Notes: generated by a model from the sequence alone, not told the origin. A stretch of 64,000 nt of DNA from Variovorax sp. PAMC26660 (GCF_014302995.1 NZ_CP060295.1:7121501-7185500), one strand, 5' to 3'. Counted from the stretch's first letter, positions 1-9,011 are shown. Program-made: numbers and translations.

Positions 1-134
1 GCCTTGTCGCGAATGCACGACGGCTCGCCTTTCGCTGGACAGTGGCAATTTCGGCCCCTTTTACAAAGGCATGCGACGATGCCCGGCCGACCGCAACCCG
101 TGGCCGCAAGCAAGAAAGCGCTGAAGCCTGCCGC

Positions 135-575
135 ATGAAAGTCGAGACCCTCGCCAAGCTCATTTTTGGATTCATCGGCATCGCGCTGCTCGTGCTGTGC
201 GGCTTCCTGATCTACAACCGGGTGGCCTTCATCGCGTCGGCCGAGCGCGTGCAAGGCGAAGTGACCGATCTGCAGCATGTGCGCAGCACCAACAAGAACA
301 ACACCGACGGCACCTGGCGGCCGATCGTGCAGTTCCGGGCGCCGTCGGGCGCGCTCATCGATTTCACGACGTCGAGCAGCAGCGGCTCACCGGGCTACGA
401 GATCGGGGAGACGGTCGATGTCTTCTTTCAACCGTCGAACCCGCAAGACGCCCTGCTCAACGACATGTTCGAGATGTGGGGTGGCGCGGTCATGGCGGGC
501 GCGATCAGCGCCGTGTTCCTGTGCATCGCCTGGTTCGTCTGGAGAATCGGCCGGGATGAAAAGGCCGAAGCCTGA
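135..575 (+). CDS. DUF3592 domain membrane protein
   Basis: A 146-residue protein with a hydrophobic segment near residues 8-28 (FGFIGIALLVLCGFLIYNRV), a central beta-rich stretch and a second hydrophobic segment near 115-135. Two membrane helices around a short extracytoplasmic beta domain, with GEVTDLQ early and GETVDVFFQPSNP late, is the usual form of DUF3592. The function of that family is unknown. I start at ATG 135 because the reading frame before it looks like neither coding sequence nor a leader; an upstream start at 42 is possible. It ends 3 bases before the cytochrome gene, so the two are probably cotranscribed. Confidence 0.75.
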   Translation: MKVETLAKLIFGFIGIALLVLCGFLIYNRVAFIASAERVQGEVTDLQHVRSTNKNNTDGTWRPIVQFRAPSGALIDFTTSSSSGSPGYEIGETVDVFFQPSNPQDALLNDMFEMWGGAVMAGAISAVFLCIAWFVWRIGRDEKAEA

Positions 576-578
576 ACG

Positions 579-920
579 ATGCCGACACAGTTGCACCGCG
601 CCCCAGGATGCATCGCCGCCGCGGTGCTGATCGCCCTCGCGCTCCCGGCCATGGCCCAGGCCACGCCCGAGGATCTGCTCAGAAAGAATGGCTGCATGTC
701 CTGCCACGGCCTGGTTCACAAGCAGGTGGGACCGGGCTTCGCGCAGATCGCCGAGCGCTACCGAAAGGATGGCGAAGCGCCGGCACGGCTCGCCGGCAAG
801 ATCCGCGACGGCAGCGTGGGCACGTGGGGCCGCGTCATCATGCCGCGGCAAACGCAGGTCTCGCAGGCTGATGCGCAGGCGCTGGCGCAGTGGGTGTTGT
901 CGCAGCCCTCGCCGCGTTGA
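579..920 (+). CDS. Small periplasmic class I cytochrome c
   Basis: A 113-residue protein with a signal peptide (hydrophobic stretch about 11-24, cleavage probably after AMAQA), then one haem-binding CMSCH motif near residues 39-43. A likely distal Met ligand lies in VIMPRQTQVS, where proline and methionine sit as in c551/c552-type cytochromes. Mature size is about 88 residues, normal for small soluble electron carriers. It should shuttle electrons in the periplasm; the redox partner cannot be told from the context. It follows the DUF3592 gene by 3 bases. Confidence 0.88.
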   Translation: MPTQLHRAPGCIAAAVLIALALPAMAQATPEDLLRKNGCMSCHGLVHKQVGPGFAQIAERYRKDGEAPARLAGKIRDGSVGTWGRVIMPRQTQVSQADAQALAQWVLSQPSPR

Positions 921-942
921 ACTCCGGCCGCCGGGGGCTGGT

Positions 943-1068
943 TCAGTCGCCGAACCAGAAGAAAAGCCAGGAACAGACCGACACCAGCACTGCGAACAGC
1001 GCGATGCCGTCACGCTGAAGGTGCAAGGCGCTGGCGCTGCCCCTCAAACGGCGAACACTGTTTGTCAT
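943..1068 (-). CDS. Possible 41-residue membrane protein
   Basis: A short minus-strand frame, ATG at 1068 and stop at 943, converging on the cytochrome gene. It starts MTNSVRRLRG, has a basic N-terminus (several Arg) and ends in one hydrophobic segment (IALFAVLVSVCSWLFFWFG), giving a plausible single-pass, N-in topology. GAGG lies 8 bases before the ATG, a good ribosome-binding site. The product is not one I recognise. The RBS, the positive-inside N-terminus and the clean helix favour a real small protein, but at this length chance cannot be excluded. Confidence 0.45.
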   Translation of the reverse strand: MTNSVRRLRGSASALHLQRDGIALFAVLVSVCSWLFFWFGD

Positions 1069-1369
1069 CCAGATCCTCACTCGGCAGGTGATTCGAGCGC
1101 CAACGATGCCCGTGCGGCCTTGCTTCTGTCAATCCAAAAGAAGCTTTGCCGCCCCTTCGGCCGCAAAAACAAACCGCGCCCCTTGTCTTAGTTCGGCCAT
1201 TTGGTTCCCATTCAATTGCGTCTGAACTGTAAAGTTCCAAGAATCGAGGATGCAAGTCATTATCATTCAGTGTCGTTTGGCCCCACAGCCTCGCCTCTAG
1301 CCACTCCAAGCCCCGCGCCGGACAGCCATTCAAGAGGTTCACGACCTCATCCTGTCTTCTGGAGCATTC
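1069..1369. other. Intergenic region before siderophore receptor
   Basis: A 301-base interval between the small minus-strand frame and the TonB-dependent receptor. It holds the Fur-box-like site at 1251-1265 and the receptor RBS (GGAG at 1360-1363, 6 bases before ATG 1370). I see no further gene, and no sigma-70 promoter good enough to mark. Confidence 0.6.
1251..1265 (+). promoter_or_regulatory. Fur-box-like operator
   Basis: TGCAAGTCATTATCA fits the 7-1-7 Fur core (tgataatNattatca) at 11 of 14 informative positions, with a perfect right half (ATTATCA). It lies 105 bases before the start of a TonB-dependent siderophore receptor, the expected place for iron repression. The match and the context are seen; binding is inferred. 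Confidence 0.6.
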
Positions 1370-3736
1370 ATGGCGTACATCAAGAGCCGCAAGCACTCGC
1401 CTGCGCGTTACATTTCCGGCCGCGCGGCCACCACTGCCACCCTGGTCGCGCTCGGCGCCTCCATGTCGGCACAAGCTCAAACGACGCTGAACGAAGTTCG
1501 CGTCGAAGCAACGACCGACTTCAAGGTCGAAAAGTCCGCCTCCCCGAAATTCACCGCCCCGCTGCTGGACACGCCCAAGTCGGTCACGGTGATTCCCCAG
1601 GAAGTCATTCGCCAGACCGGCGCGACCACGCTGGTCGACGCGCTGCGCACCACGCCCGGCATCACCTTCGGCGCAGGCGAAGGCGGCAACCCGGTCGGTG
1701 ACCGCCCCTTCATTCGTGGCTTCGACTCGCAAAGCGACACCTACGTGGACGGCGTGCGCGACGGCGCCGCACAGACGCGCGAGATCTTCAACGTGGAGTC
1801 GGTCGAGGTCGTCAAGGGCCCCAGTTCCGCGTTCGGCGGCCGTGGCTCGGCCGGTGGCTCGGTCAACATCATCAGCAAGACACCGCAGGCAGAAAACTTC
1901 TTCAGCGGCACCGTCGGCCTGGGCACCGATTCGTACCAGCGCGAAACGCTGGACATCAACCGCAAGATTTCCGACAGCGTTGCAGCCCGCCTGAACGTGA
2001 TGAACTTCAAGTCGGACATCGCCGGCCGCGGCCCGGTCAACGTCAAGCGCTGGGGCGTGGCGCCCAGTGTCACCTTCGGCATGGGCACGCCGACCCAGGT
2101 CACGCTGAGCTACTACCACTTCGAGTCGGACGACCTGTCCGATTCGGGCATTCCGTACAACAACCCGTTCACCTCTGGCACCAACCAGTTGCTCAATGGC
2201 GACGGCCAACCCATCGTGGTGCCGCGCGGCACCTACTACGGCCTGGTCAACCGCGACTACCAGCGCACCAAGGTCGACGCAGGCACGGTCGACGTGAAGC
2301 ACGACTTCGGCGGCGGCCTCGTGCTGCGCAACATCACCCGCTCCAGCAAGTCGACCAACGACTACATCTGGTCGCAGCCCGATGACAGCCGCGGCAATTT
2401 CCTGGTGAACGGCAATGTCTGGCGGCGAGCCAACAGCCGCGTGTCGGACTCCGAATCGCTGGTCAACCAGACCAGCCTGTCGGGCAAATTCGAAGCTGCC
2501 GGCATCAAGCACACCTATGTGGCCGGCCTCGAACTGGGCAAGGAAGCCACGACCAAGGCCGGTTACCTGTTCCTGCAGAACGCCAGGACGGGTTTCGAGA
2601 CCTTCCCGCGTGCAACCGTCGCAGGCGCCCCGGCCGGCGCGCTGAACTGCGCGGTCGGCTCGGGCATCCGCAGCGACTTCAACTGCACGTCGGCCTACAG
2701 CCCGACGCCTTACGACCCGTGGATGGGCGGCATCGTGCGCTCGCCGGCCGTGACCGAAGTCAAGACCAAGACCACCTCGGTCTACGCGTTCGACACGATC
2801 GAGTTCAACCCGCAGTGGTCGCTGAACCTGGGCCTGCGCTGGGACGACTACAAGACGAATGCCGTCACGCCGGCGTACATCACGCCGATCGCGACCACGG
2901 CGACCGTGCCCAGCCTCGCTGCCGGCGGCTCGACCAGCGTGTCCGTGCCGGTTCGCGGTCTCGTGCCGGGCATCGAACTGACCAACAAGGCGTCGTTCCT
3001 GAACTACCAGGTCGGCGTGGTCTACAAGCCGGCGCCCAACGGCAGCATCTATGTGTCCTATGGCACCTCGTCGACGCCACCGGGCACCGACGGCGGTGAC
3101 GGCGCGGACGGCATCTCCGCCGCGATCCGCAACCTGAAGCCGCAGGACAGCCGCAGCTTCGAGATCGGCACCAAGTGGGAAGTGCTGGACCGCCGCCTCG
3201 TCCTGACCTCGGCGATCTTCCGCACGGACATGAACAATGCCCGCGTGGTCGCCGCCGACAACACGACGCAGAACATCGGCAAGAAGCGCGTCGAAGGCAT
3301 CGAGTTCGGCGCAGCCGGCAGCATCACGCGCGACTGGCAGGTCTTCGGTGGCTTCACGCATCTGAACGCAAAGATCACCGACAACGGCTTCACCGCAACG
3401 GGTGCCCCGTCGCCATTCAACGGCAACTTCTTCCCGAACACGCCGAAGAACAGCGCAACGCTGTGGACCACCTACACAGTCATGCCGGGCCTGACGATCG
3501 GTGGCGGCGCAACGTACATGGGCAAGCAGTACGGCAACGTCAACAACACCAAGTGGATCCCCTCGTACGTGAAGTACGACGCCATGGTGAGCTACGTGGT
3601 CAACAAGAACTTCAGCCTGCAACTGAACATCCAGAACCTGACCAACAAGTACTACTTCGACAAGGCATACGCATCGCACTACGCGACCGTGGGCGCGGGC
3701 CGCTCAGCCTCGCTGACGGGCAGCTTCACGTTCTGA
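1370..3736 (+). CDS. TonB-dependent catecholate-type siderophore receptor
   Basis: A 788-residue outer-membrane receptor. It has a signal peptide ending near residue 36 (MSAQAQ), a plug domain at about 60-170 (TPKSVTVIPQEVIRQTGA, DALRTTPGI, FIRGF, EVVKGPSSAFGGRGSAGG), then a long beta-barrel ending in the C-terminal Phe signature (LTGSFTF). The plug resembles the Fiu/CirA-like catecholate siderophore group rather than cobalamin receptors. It would import ferric siderophore with TonB-ExbBD energy. Start: ATG with GGAG 6 bases upstream. A Fur-like site lies upstream and a strong terminator follows. No siderophore synthesis or transport gene is adjacent, so the ligand is unknown and may be a xenosiderophore. 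Confidence 0.93.
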   Translation: MAYIKSRKHSPARYISGRAATTATLVALGASMSAQAQTTLNEVRVEATTDFKVEKSASPKFTAPLLDTPKSVTVIPQEVIRQTGATTLVDALRTTPGITFGAGEGGNPVGDRPFIRGFDSQSDTYVDGVRDGAAQTREIFNVESVEVVKGPSSAFGGRGSAGGSVNIISKTPQAENFFSGTVGLGTDSYQRETLDINRKISDSVAARLNVMNFKSDIAGRGPVNVKRWGVAPSVTFGMGTPTQVTLSYYHFESDDLSDSGIPYNNPFTSGTNQLLNGDGQPIVVPRGTYYGLVNRDYQRTKVDAGTVDVKHDFGGGLVLRNITRSSKSTNDYIWSQPDDSRGNFLVNGNVWRRANSRVSDSESLVNQTSLSGKFEAAGIKHTYVAGLELGKEATTKAGYLFLQNARTGFETFPRATVAGAPAGALNCAVGSGIRSDFNCTSAYSPTPYDPWMGGIVRSPAVTEVKTKTTSVYAFDTIEFNPQWSLNLGLRWDDYKTNAVTPAYITPIATTATVPSLAAGGSTSVSVPVRGLVPGIELTNKASFLNYQVGVVYKPAPNGSIYVSYGTSSTPPGTDGGDGADGISAAIRNLKPQDSRSFEIGTKWEVLDRRLVLTSAIFRTDMNNARVVAADNTTQNIGKKRVEGIEFGAAGSITRDWQVFGGFTHLNAKITDNGFTATGAPSPFNGNFFPNTPKNSATLWTTYTVMPGLTIGGGATYMGKQYGNVNNTKWIPSYVKYDAMVSYVVNKNFSLQLNIQNLTNKYYFDKAYASHYATVGAGRSASLTGSFTF

Positions 3737-3783
3737 AGCCGGATGGGTATCGCACCATCGCGATACCTGCGAGCGCTCTTCGC

Positions 3784-3809
3784 AATACCCGCTTCGGCGG
3801 GTATTTTTT
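3784..3809 (+). terminator. Rho-independent terminator after TonB receptor
   Basis: Perfect 9-bp stem AATACCCGC / GCGGGTATT with a TTCG tetraloop, followed by a T run (TTTTTT at 3804-3809). It isolates the receptor gene from the two-component genes downstream. Confidence 0.93.
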
Positions 3810-3905
3810 CGTCCGGCGGATTCAGAACATGGCGGCGACAGAAGCTGTCCGTAGAACGAATGCGCTACGGGCACCCCCTTGAATCCGTCGCAAAATGGCG
3901 CCCCG

Positions 3906-4613
3906 ATGCAACGCGCGCGCACCGAACAGGACCTGCACCCCATCCACGTCGTCATCGTCGAGGACGACCCCTGCTTCAGCGATGCCCTGAGCAAGGTCGT
4001 GCGGGAAGCGCCGGACATGCGCCTGGCGGGGATGGCCAGCACGCGCGCCGACGGGCTGGCAATGCTCCAGGGCCCGCCGGCCGATGTGCTGCTGGTCGAC
4101 CTGGGCCTGCCGGACGGCTCGGGCATCGACATCATCCGGGCCGCAGCGCAGCAGTGGCCCAGCTGCAGCATCATGGTCAGCACCAATTTCGGCGACGAGA
4201 TGCACGTGATGCAGTCGATCGAAGCCGGTGCGGCTGGCTACCTGCTCAAAGACAGTTCCCCCGCCAAGACCGTCGACGAAATCCGCAGCCTCGCCAGCGG
4301 CGGCAGCCCGATCAGCCCGCTCATCGCGCGGCAGGTACTCGAGCGCTTCCGGCAAGGCGTGTCGGGCAGCAGCACTGCTACCAGTGCGCAGGCAGCCCCT
4401 GCAGGCAGCGAATCAACACCACTGTCGGCCCGCGAGAAAGAGGTGCTCGACCTCATCACCAAGGGCTTCACCGCGCACGAGATCGCCAAGCTCATGCAGT
4501 TGTCCCACTTCACGGTGCGGACCTTCGTGCGGCGCATCTACACCAAGCTGAAAGTCACGTCCAAGGCGGAAGCGATCTACGAGGCAAGGACCCAGGGAAT
4601 ACTGGCCGATTAG
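3906..4613 (+). CDS. NarL/FixJ-family response regulator
   Basis: A 235-residue two-domain regulator. The receiver domain has the acidic pocket VEDD near 18-21, phospho-acceptor Asp65 in VDLGLPDGSG and Lys115 in YLLKDS. A LuxR-type helix-turn-helix fills about 170-228 (LSAREKEVLDLITKG, then TVRTFVRRIYTKLKV). It pairs with the histidine kinase 31 bases downstream. Start is uncertain: ATG 3906 has no clear Shine-Dalgarno, and an in-frame TTG at 3879 would add 9 residues. No target operon is evident next to it; regulation of the receptor upstream is only a possibility. Confidence 0.9.
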   Translation: MQRARTEQDLHPIHVVIVEDDPCFSDALSKVVREAPDMRLAGMASTRADGLAMLQGPPADVLLVDLGLPDGSGIDIIRAAAQQWPSCSIMVSTNFGDEMHVMQSIEAGAAGYLLKDSSPAKTVDEIRSLASGGSPISPLIARQVLERFRQGVSGSSTATSAQAAPAGSESTPLSAREKEVLDLITKGFTAHEIAKLMQLSHFTVRTFVRRIYTKLKVTSKAEAIYEARTQGILAD

Positions 4614-4644
4614 TAACATCGCGACAAAATAAGTTACATATGCG

Positions 4645-6627
4645 GTGCGTCAACTCCGAACGCGCCCTTCCCAACGCCCCTTGAACTACCGCCCCGCGCC
4701 CTTTCTCGCCATCGTGGTGCTTGTGTTTTCCATGGCCCTGCTGGCCGCCGTGGGCGCCCTGTTCGGCGGCGCCGGTGGCGAGCGCCAGCCCGAAGCGCTG
4801 CTGCACATGACCCAGGCCGACTGGCAGGTCGAGGACGCATCGGGCTTCAGTGCACCACCGCTCACGCAGGACAGCACGGCCCTGCCGGACACCTGGGAGC
4901 ATGTGGAACTGCCACTGGCGCTGCCCATCGCGCTGCTGCGCCAAGCCAAGGACGGCGCCGCCGCCGGCGCCACCCGCGTCACATGGATCAAGCTGTCCGC
5001 GCGCGACCTGCCGCCCACCTCGGGGCCGCTGGCGCTGTACGGCGTGCGGGTCAAGACGGACGGCACCATCGCGGTCTATGCCAACGGCCACCTCGTGCAC
5101 CGGGCGCAGCAACAAGGCCCGCTGTGGAACAGCACCCGCACCCCGCTGTGGGTGGTGCTGGAGAACAATGCCGACGGCACGCCGCTGAACGAGATCCTGC
5201 TTCGCCTGGAGCACACCCAGAGCGCGCAGGTGGCGCTGTCTTCCCTGTGGCTGGGCCCTCCCGAAGCGCTGCGAGGCAGCTACCGCCTGCGCGAATGGCT
5301 CCAGCAGGAGTTGCCCGCGATGCTCAGCGCGGCCTTCATGGCCGTGGGCGTGTTCGCGCTGTTCGTGTGGTTCAAGCGCCAGCATGAAATGGGCTACCTG
5401 CTGTTCTTCAACCTCGCCGCCACGTCCTTCCTGCGCGGCCTGCACTTCTACGTGGGCCTGCCGGTCGCCAACGACTGGTTTGCCTGGTTGACCGTCAATG
5501 CGCTGTTCTGGCTGGTAATGGTCGTGCATTTCTTCCTGCGCCAGTTGCATGGCCGGCCACTCAAATGGCTGACCTATGGCGTGGTCGGCATCACGACCAC
5601 CATCGCGGTGCTGACGATGCCCAACCTCGCCATCCTGCGGAACACACCGCAGGTCACGCCGCTCATTTACTCCGTCGCCGCACTCATGGGTGCAGCCGTC
5701 TGCCTGGTGGGCGGCGTCAGCGCATGGCGCCGCTCCAATGAAGGCCGCCTGGTCGCGGCCGGCATCGGCGTGTGCACCCTGCTCGGCGTAACCGACTGGC
5801 TGCTGCAAAACAACTTCATCAGCCCCGAAGCCTGGTACCTGGGCGCATACACCAATGCGGTGGCGTTCAGCGTGTTCGGCGCCCTGATGTACCGGCGCTA
5901 TGTCGATGCCATCGCCGAGGTGGAAGACCTCAACGCCAGCCTGGCGCAGCGTCTGCAGACACGCGAAGCCGAACTCGAAGACAGCCACCGGCGCCTGCGC
6001 GAAGTGGAGCGCCGCCAGACCATCAGCGACGAACGCCAGCGCCTCATGCAGGACATGCACGACGGGCTGGGCTCATCGCTGATCAGCGCCATCCGCTCGG
6101 TGGAAGTCGGCGGCATGAGCGACACCAAGGTCTCGCAGATCCTCAAGAGCTGCCTGGACGACCTGAAGCTCACGCTCGATTCGCTGGAGCCCGTCGAGGC
6201 CGACCTGCTGCTGCTGCTCGCCACGCTGCGCTACCGGCTGGAGCCGCGGCTCGAAGGCACCGGCGTGTCGCTGCAGTGGGAAGTGCAGGAGTTGCCCGAC
6301 CTGCCGTGGCTCGACCCTTCGAGCGCGCTGCACATCCTGCGCATCGTGCAGGAGAGCATCGCCAACATCCTGCGCCACACGCGTGCCACCGAGATCCGCG
6401 TGGGCACTGCGCTGTCGGCATCTGGCGTGCAGGTGACCATCGAGGACAACGGCCATGGTTTCGATGTCGACAAGGCGTTGGGCAATGCGTCCGCATCGGG
6501 CCGGGGCCTACAGAACCAGCGGCGACGGGCGCAGGCGATCAAGGGCACCGTCACGTGGGAATCGCGCGCAACGGGAACGCGCTTCGTGCTGTGGCTGCCG
6601 CTGGAGCGCGCGGTGCAACCGGCGTGA
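4645..6627 (+). CDS. 7TMR-DISM sensor histidine kinase (HisKA_3)
   Basis: A 660-residue sensor. N-terminal helix at about 18-40, an extracytoplasmic beta domain about 50-205 (7TMR-DISMED2-like), seven hydrophobic segments about 225-415, a coiled coil about 420-460, HisKA_3 with phospho-His472 in MHDGLGSS, then a HATPase domain (N box IVQESIANILRHTRA, G1 IEDNGHGFD, G2 GRGLQNQRRRA). This is the DesK/NarX class of kinase, expected to phosphorylate the NarL-type regulator just upstream. Start choice: GTG 4645 gives the longest protein; a TTG at 4681 overlaps the stop of a 14-codon leader frame (4640-4684) and would still keep the first helix. The ligand is unknown. Confidence 0.88.
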   Translation: MRQLRTRPSQRPLNYRPAPFLAIVVLVFSMALLAAVGALFGGAGGERQPEALLHMTQADWQVEDASGFSAPPLTQDSTALPDTWEHVELPLALPIALLRQAKDGAAAGATRVTWIKLSARDLPPTSGPLALYGVRVKTDGTIAVYANGHLVHRAQQQGPLWNSTRTPLWVVLENNADGTPLNEILLRLEHTQSAQVALSSLWLGPPEALRGSYRLREWLQQELPAMLSAAFMAVGVFALFVWFKRQHEMGYLLFFNLAATSFLRGLHFYVGLPVANDWFAWLTVNALFWLVMVVHFFLRQLHGRPLKWLTYGVVGITTTIAVLTMPNLAILRNTPQVTPLIYSVAALMGAAVCLVGGVSAWRRSNEGRLVAAGIGVCTLLGVTDWLLQNNFISPEAWYLGAYTNAVAFSVFGALMYRRYVDAIAEVEDLNASLAQRLQTREAELEDSHRRLREVERRQTISDERQRLMQDMHDGLGSSLISAIRSVEVGGMSDTKVSQILKSCLDDLKLTLDSLEPVEADLLLLLATLRYRLEPRLEGTGVSLQWEVQELPDLPWLDPSSALHILRIVQESIANILRHTRATEIRVGTALSASGVQVTIEDNGHGFDVDKALGNASASGRGLQNQRRRAQAIKGTVTWESRATGTRFVLWLPLERAVQPA

Positions 6628-6646
6628 CGCGACCCCGGCGACTTTC

Positions 6647-7090
6647 ATGCTGAAGACCCTGAACACGCTGCTGATCGTTGCGGAGATTTTTTTCATCGCG
6701 CTGCCCCTCTCCGTGCTGTCATTGTTCGGAGGGCTGATCATTTTTCCCCAGTTCATGGGCACACCGCACCCCGATACCCTGGGTACGGCGATCGCGCTTG
6801 TCGTGTCCTACATCGGCCTGTTCGGGTTCTGGGGAATGTCGCTGACCTTCCTCATCAGCGGTGCGGCCGGCATCAAGAAAGCCTCACCCGTTTTATGGAT
6901 GCCGGCGGCATTGGGCATGCTTGCAACGCTCTCGTTCGTTCTGCGCGACATCTTTCCAAGCGCCAAGGCGTTCTTCGTTCTTTCGATGTTCGGGCTTCCT
7001 CTGTGGATTCCCATCCTGCACATCACGCTTTGCGTGGTCGCAAGCCATCGGATGCGCAATGACGGGGAAGCGGAAGTGCAAGCCGGCTGA
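6647..7090 (+). CDS. Four-helix inner-membrane protein of unknown function
   Basis: A 147-residue, strongly hydrophobic protein with four likely membrane helices (about 6-34, 52-76, 85-103 and 112-135) and a short charged C-terminus. I do not recognise the family. ATG 6647 lies 19 bases after the kinase stop on the same strand, so it may be the last gene of that operon, perhaps under the same signal. No catalytic motif is visible. Confidence 0.7.
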   Translation: MLKTLNTLLIVAEIFFIALPLSVLSLFGGLIIFPQFMGTPHPDTLGTAIALVVSYIGLFGFWGMSLTFLISGAAGIKKASPVLWMPAALGMLATLSFVLRDIFPSAKAFFVLSMFGLPLWIPILHITLCVVASHRMRNDGEAEVQAG

Positions 7091-7550
7091 GCCTGCGACG
7101 GCGGCGCGCGCTTTCGGCGCGAGTCAGGGCCGGGTCAACGCCTTGGCGTGAATTCGATAGCCGGCGGTGCGCGCGGTGTTGAACGGTCTGCCAATGCACT
7201 GCTCCAATGGCTGGCTCAATTCAGCAATGCCCTGCTCGACGATGTGCAGATGTACCGCCAGGACGCATCCGGGCAATGGTGACTGGCACAACACTCGGGC
7301 GAGGACATCGGCCGCCAGCATTGGCCCGTGGATGCACGCACGTGCGGTTGCCGCTGAGACGCTAGAGGCCGTCGCCAACATCATTGCTGCTGCGCCTGCA
7401 GACCAAGAACGCGATGTCGACCACCATCGCCTTTGCGACGCCTATGGCAGCACGGCGCGACGCGAGTACCTTTGGTATGCCCTTGGCCTCGGGTTCGGCC
7501 CGGCCTGAATCAAAGCCACGCAGGAGCCTGAGACCAGGCCAGCTCAAAGA
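7091..7550. other. No confident gene; possible decayed coding remnant
   Basis: About 460 bases between the membrane protein and the terminator/tRNA-Ser. Short stretches look protein-like in two different plus frames: around 7148-7282 (containing NALLQWLAQFSNALLDDVQM, then a stop) and around 7330-7508 (ending YLWYALGLGFGPA). Neither has an RBS or a recognisable domain, and they are separated by stops and a frame change. This could be a frameshifted small gene or chance open frame in GC-rich DNA. Confidence 0.3.
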
Positions 7551-7587
7551 AAAAATCCCCGTAGATCATTGATCTACGGGGATTTTT
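7551..7587 (-). terminator. Bidirectional terminator after tRNA-Ser
   Basis: Seventeen-base perfect arms AAAAATCCCCGTAGATC / GATCTACGGGGATTTTT around a 3-base loop, with T runs on both strands. It lies 35 bases beyond the tRNA-Ser 3' end and should end the lysC-tRNA transcript; it could also stop transcription from the left. Confidence 0.92.
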
Positions 7588-7622
7588 TGGTTGGCATTCT
7601 GGAATGCACCAGAAGCCATGTT

Positions 7623-7715
7623 TGGCGGAACCGGAGGGATTCGAACCCTCGATGAGGCTCTACACCCCATACTCCCTTAGCAGGGGAGCACCTTCGGCCA
7701 CTCGGTCACAGTTCC
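7623..7715 (-). tRNA. tRNA-Ser(GCU)
   Basis: A 93-base class II tRNA on the minus strand. The acceptor GGAACTG pairs with CGGTTCC (one G-U), the anticodon stem CTCCC/GGGAG holds loop CTGCTAA with anticodon GCT, the long variable arm is typical of tRNA-Ser, and the T loop is TTCGAAT. CCA is encoded. It reads AGU/AGC codons. It lies 27 bases downstream of lysC and may be cotranscribed with it. Confidence 0.97.
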
Positions 7716-7742
7716 TGAAAGAAGCCGAGATTATGCCATCAC

Positions 7743-9011
7743 TTAGGCGCTCGGTTGATCAAGATCGAACGCTTTGTGCAGTGCGCGCACCGCCAATTCC
7801 ATATATTTTTCGTCGATCACGACCGAGGTCTTGATTTCGCTGGTCGAGATCATCTGGATGTTGATGCCCTCTTCGCTCAGCACGCGGAACATCTTGCTCG
7901 CCACACCGACGTGGCTGCGCATGCCGATGCCGACGATGCTGACCTTGCAGATCTTGGTGTCGCCCACGACTTCGGTGGCGCCCAGCGAGGGCATGACCTT
8001 CGACTGCAGCAGGTCGATCGTCTTGGCGTACTCGTTGCGGTGAACGGTGAAGCTGAAGTCGGTCTTGCCGTCCTTGCTCAGGTTCTGGATGATCACGTCG
8101 ACTTCGATGTTGGCGTCTGCCACGGCACCGAGGATGTGATACGCGATGCCCGGCTTGTCGGGCACGCCGAGCACCGAGATCTTGGCTTCGTCGCGGTTGA
8201 ATGCGATGCCGGATACGACGGCTTGTTCCATGTTTTCGTCTTCCTCGAAAGTGATCAGCGTGCCGGACTTGGCCTCTTCATTGATGTCGATGTCCCACGG
8301 CGTGAAGCTCGAAAGCACACGCAGCGGCACCTTGTACTTGCCGGCGAATTCCACCGAGCGGATTTGCAGCACCTTGGAGCCCAGGCTCGCCATCTCGAGC
8401 ATCTCTTCGAAGCTCACCGTGGTCAGTCGACGCGCATCGGGCTCGACGCGCGGATCGGTCGTGTAGACACCGTCGACGTCGGTATAGATCAGGCATTCGT
8501 GCGCCTTCATGGCGGCGGCAATGGCCACGGCCGAGGTGTCGCTGCCGCCACGGCCCAGCGTGGTGATGTTGCCGGCGTCGTCCACACCCTGGAAGCCGGT
8601 GATGACCACCACCTTGCCGGCATTCAGGTCGGCCATCACGCGGGCATCGTCGATGCTTTCGATGCGGGCCTTGGTGTACGAATTGTCGGTGCGCACCGAG
8701 ACCTGCCAGCCCGCGTAGCTCACGGACTCCATGCCTTCGGCCTGCAGCGCAATGGCCAGCAGTGCTGACGACGCCTGCTCGCCAGTGGCGGCCAGCATGT
8801 CGAGTTCGCGGCCGTGGGCCACGCCCGGTTTGCTCGGCGCCAGTTCCTTGGCCAGGCCGAGCAGGCGATTGGTCTCGCCGCTCATGGCACTTGGAACCAC
8901 GATCATCTGGTGGCCGGCGCGTGCCCATTTGGCAACGCGCTTGGCGACATTCTTGATGCGCTCGGTCGAGCCCATCGACGTACCGCCGTATTTGTGAACG
9001 ATCAATGCCAT
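7743..9011 (-). CDS. lysC: Aspartate kinase
   Basis: A 422-residue aspartokinase. The kinase domain opens with KYGGTSMGS (residues 5-13), contains GRGGSDTSA and DVDGVYTTDPR, and is followed by two C-terminal ACT domains that bind feedback inhibitors (Lys/Thr). It phosphorylates aspartate in the first step of Lys, Thr, Met and diaminopimelate synthesis. Size fits the monofunctional class. ATG 9011 is chosen because conserved MALIVHKYGG starts there; the open frame extends further upstream without homology. It is last in the accA-tilS-lysC-tRNA-Ser block. Confidence 0.97.
   Translation of the reverse strand: MALIVHKYGGTSMGSTERIKNVAKRVAKWARAGHQMIVVPSAMSGETNRLLGLAKELAPSKPGVAHGRELDMLAATGEQASSALLAIALQAEGMESVSYAGWQVSVRTDNSYTKARIESIDDARVMADLNAGKVVVITGFQGVDDAGNITTLGRGGSDTSAVAIAAAMKAHECLIYTDVDGVYTTDPRVEPDARRLTTVSFEEMLEMASLGSKVLQIRSVEFAGKYKVPLRVLSSFTPWDIDINEEAKSGTLITFEEDENMEQAVVSGIAFNRDEAKISVLGVPDKPGIAYHILGAVADANIEVDVIIQNLSKDGKTDFSFTVHRNEYAKTIDLLQSKVMPSLGATEVVGDTKICKVSIVGIGMRSHVGVASKMFRVLSEEGINIQMISTSEIKTSVVIDEKYMELAVRALHKAFDLDQPSA

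Noticed and set aside
1010..3679. A long open frame (889 codons) antisense to the TonB-dependent receptor
   Set aside because: It mirrors the receptor gene; high GC makes antisense frames open, and the product is low-complexity His/Arg/Val/Gly-rich with no domain.
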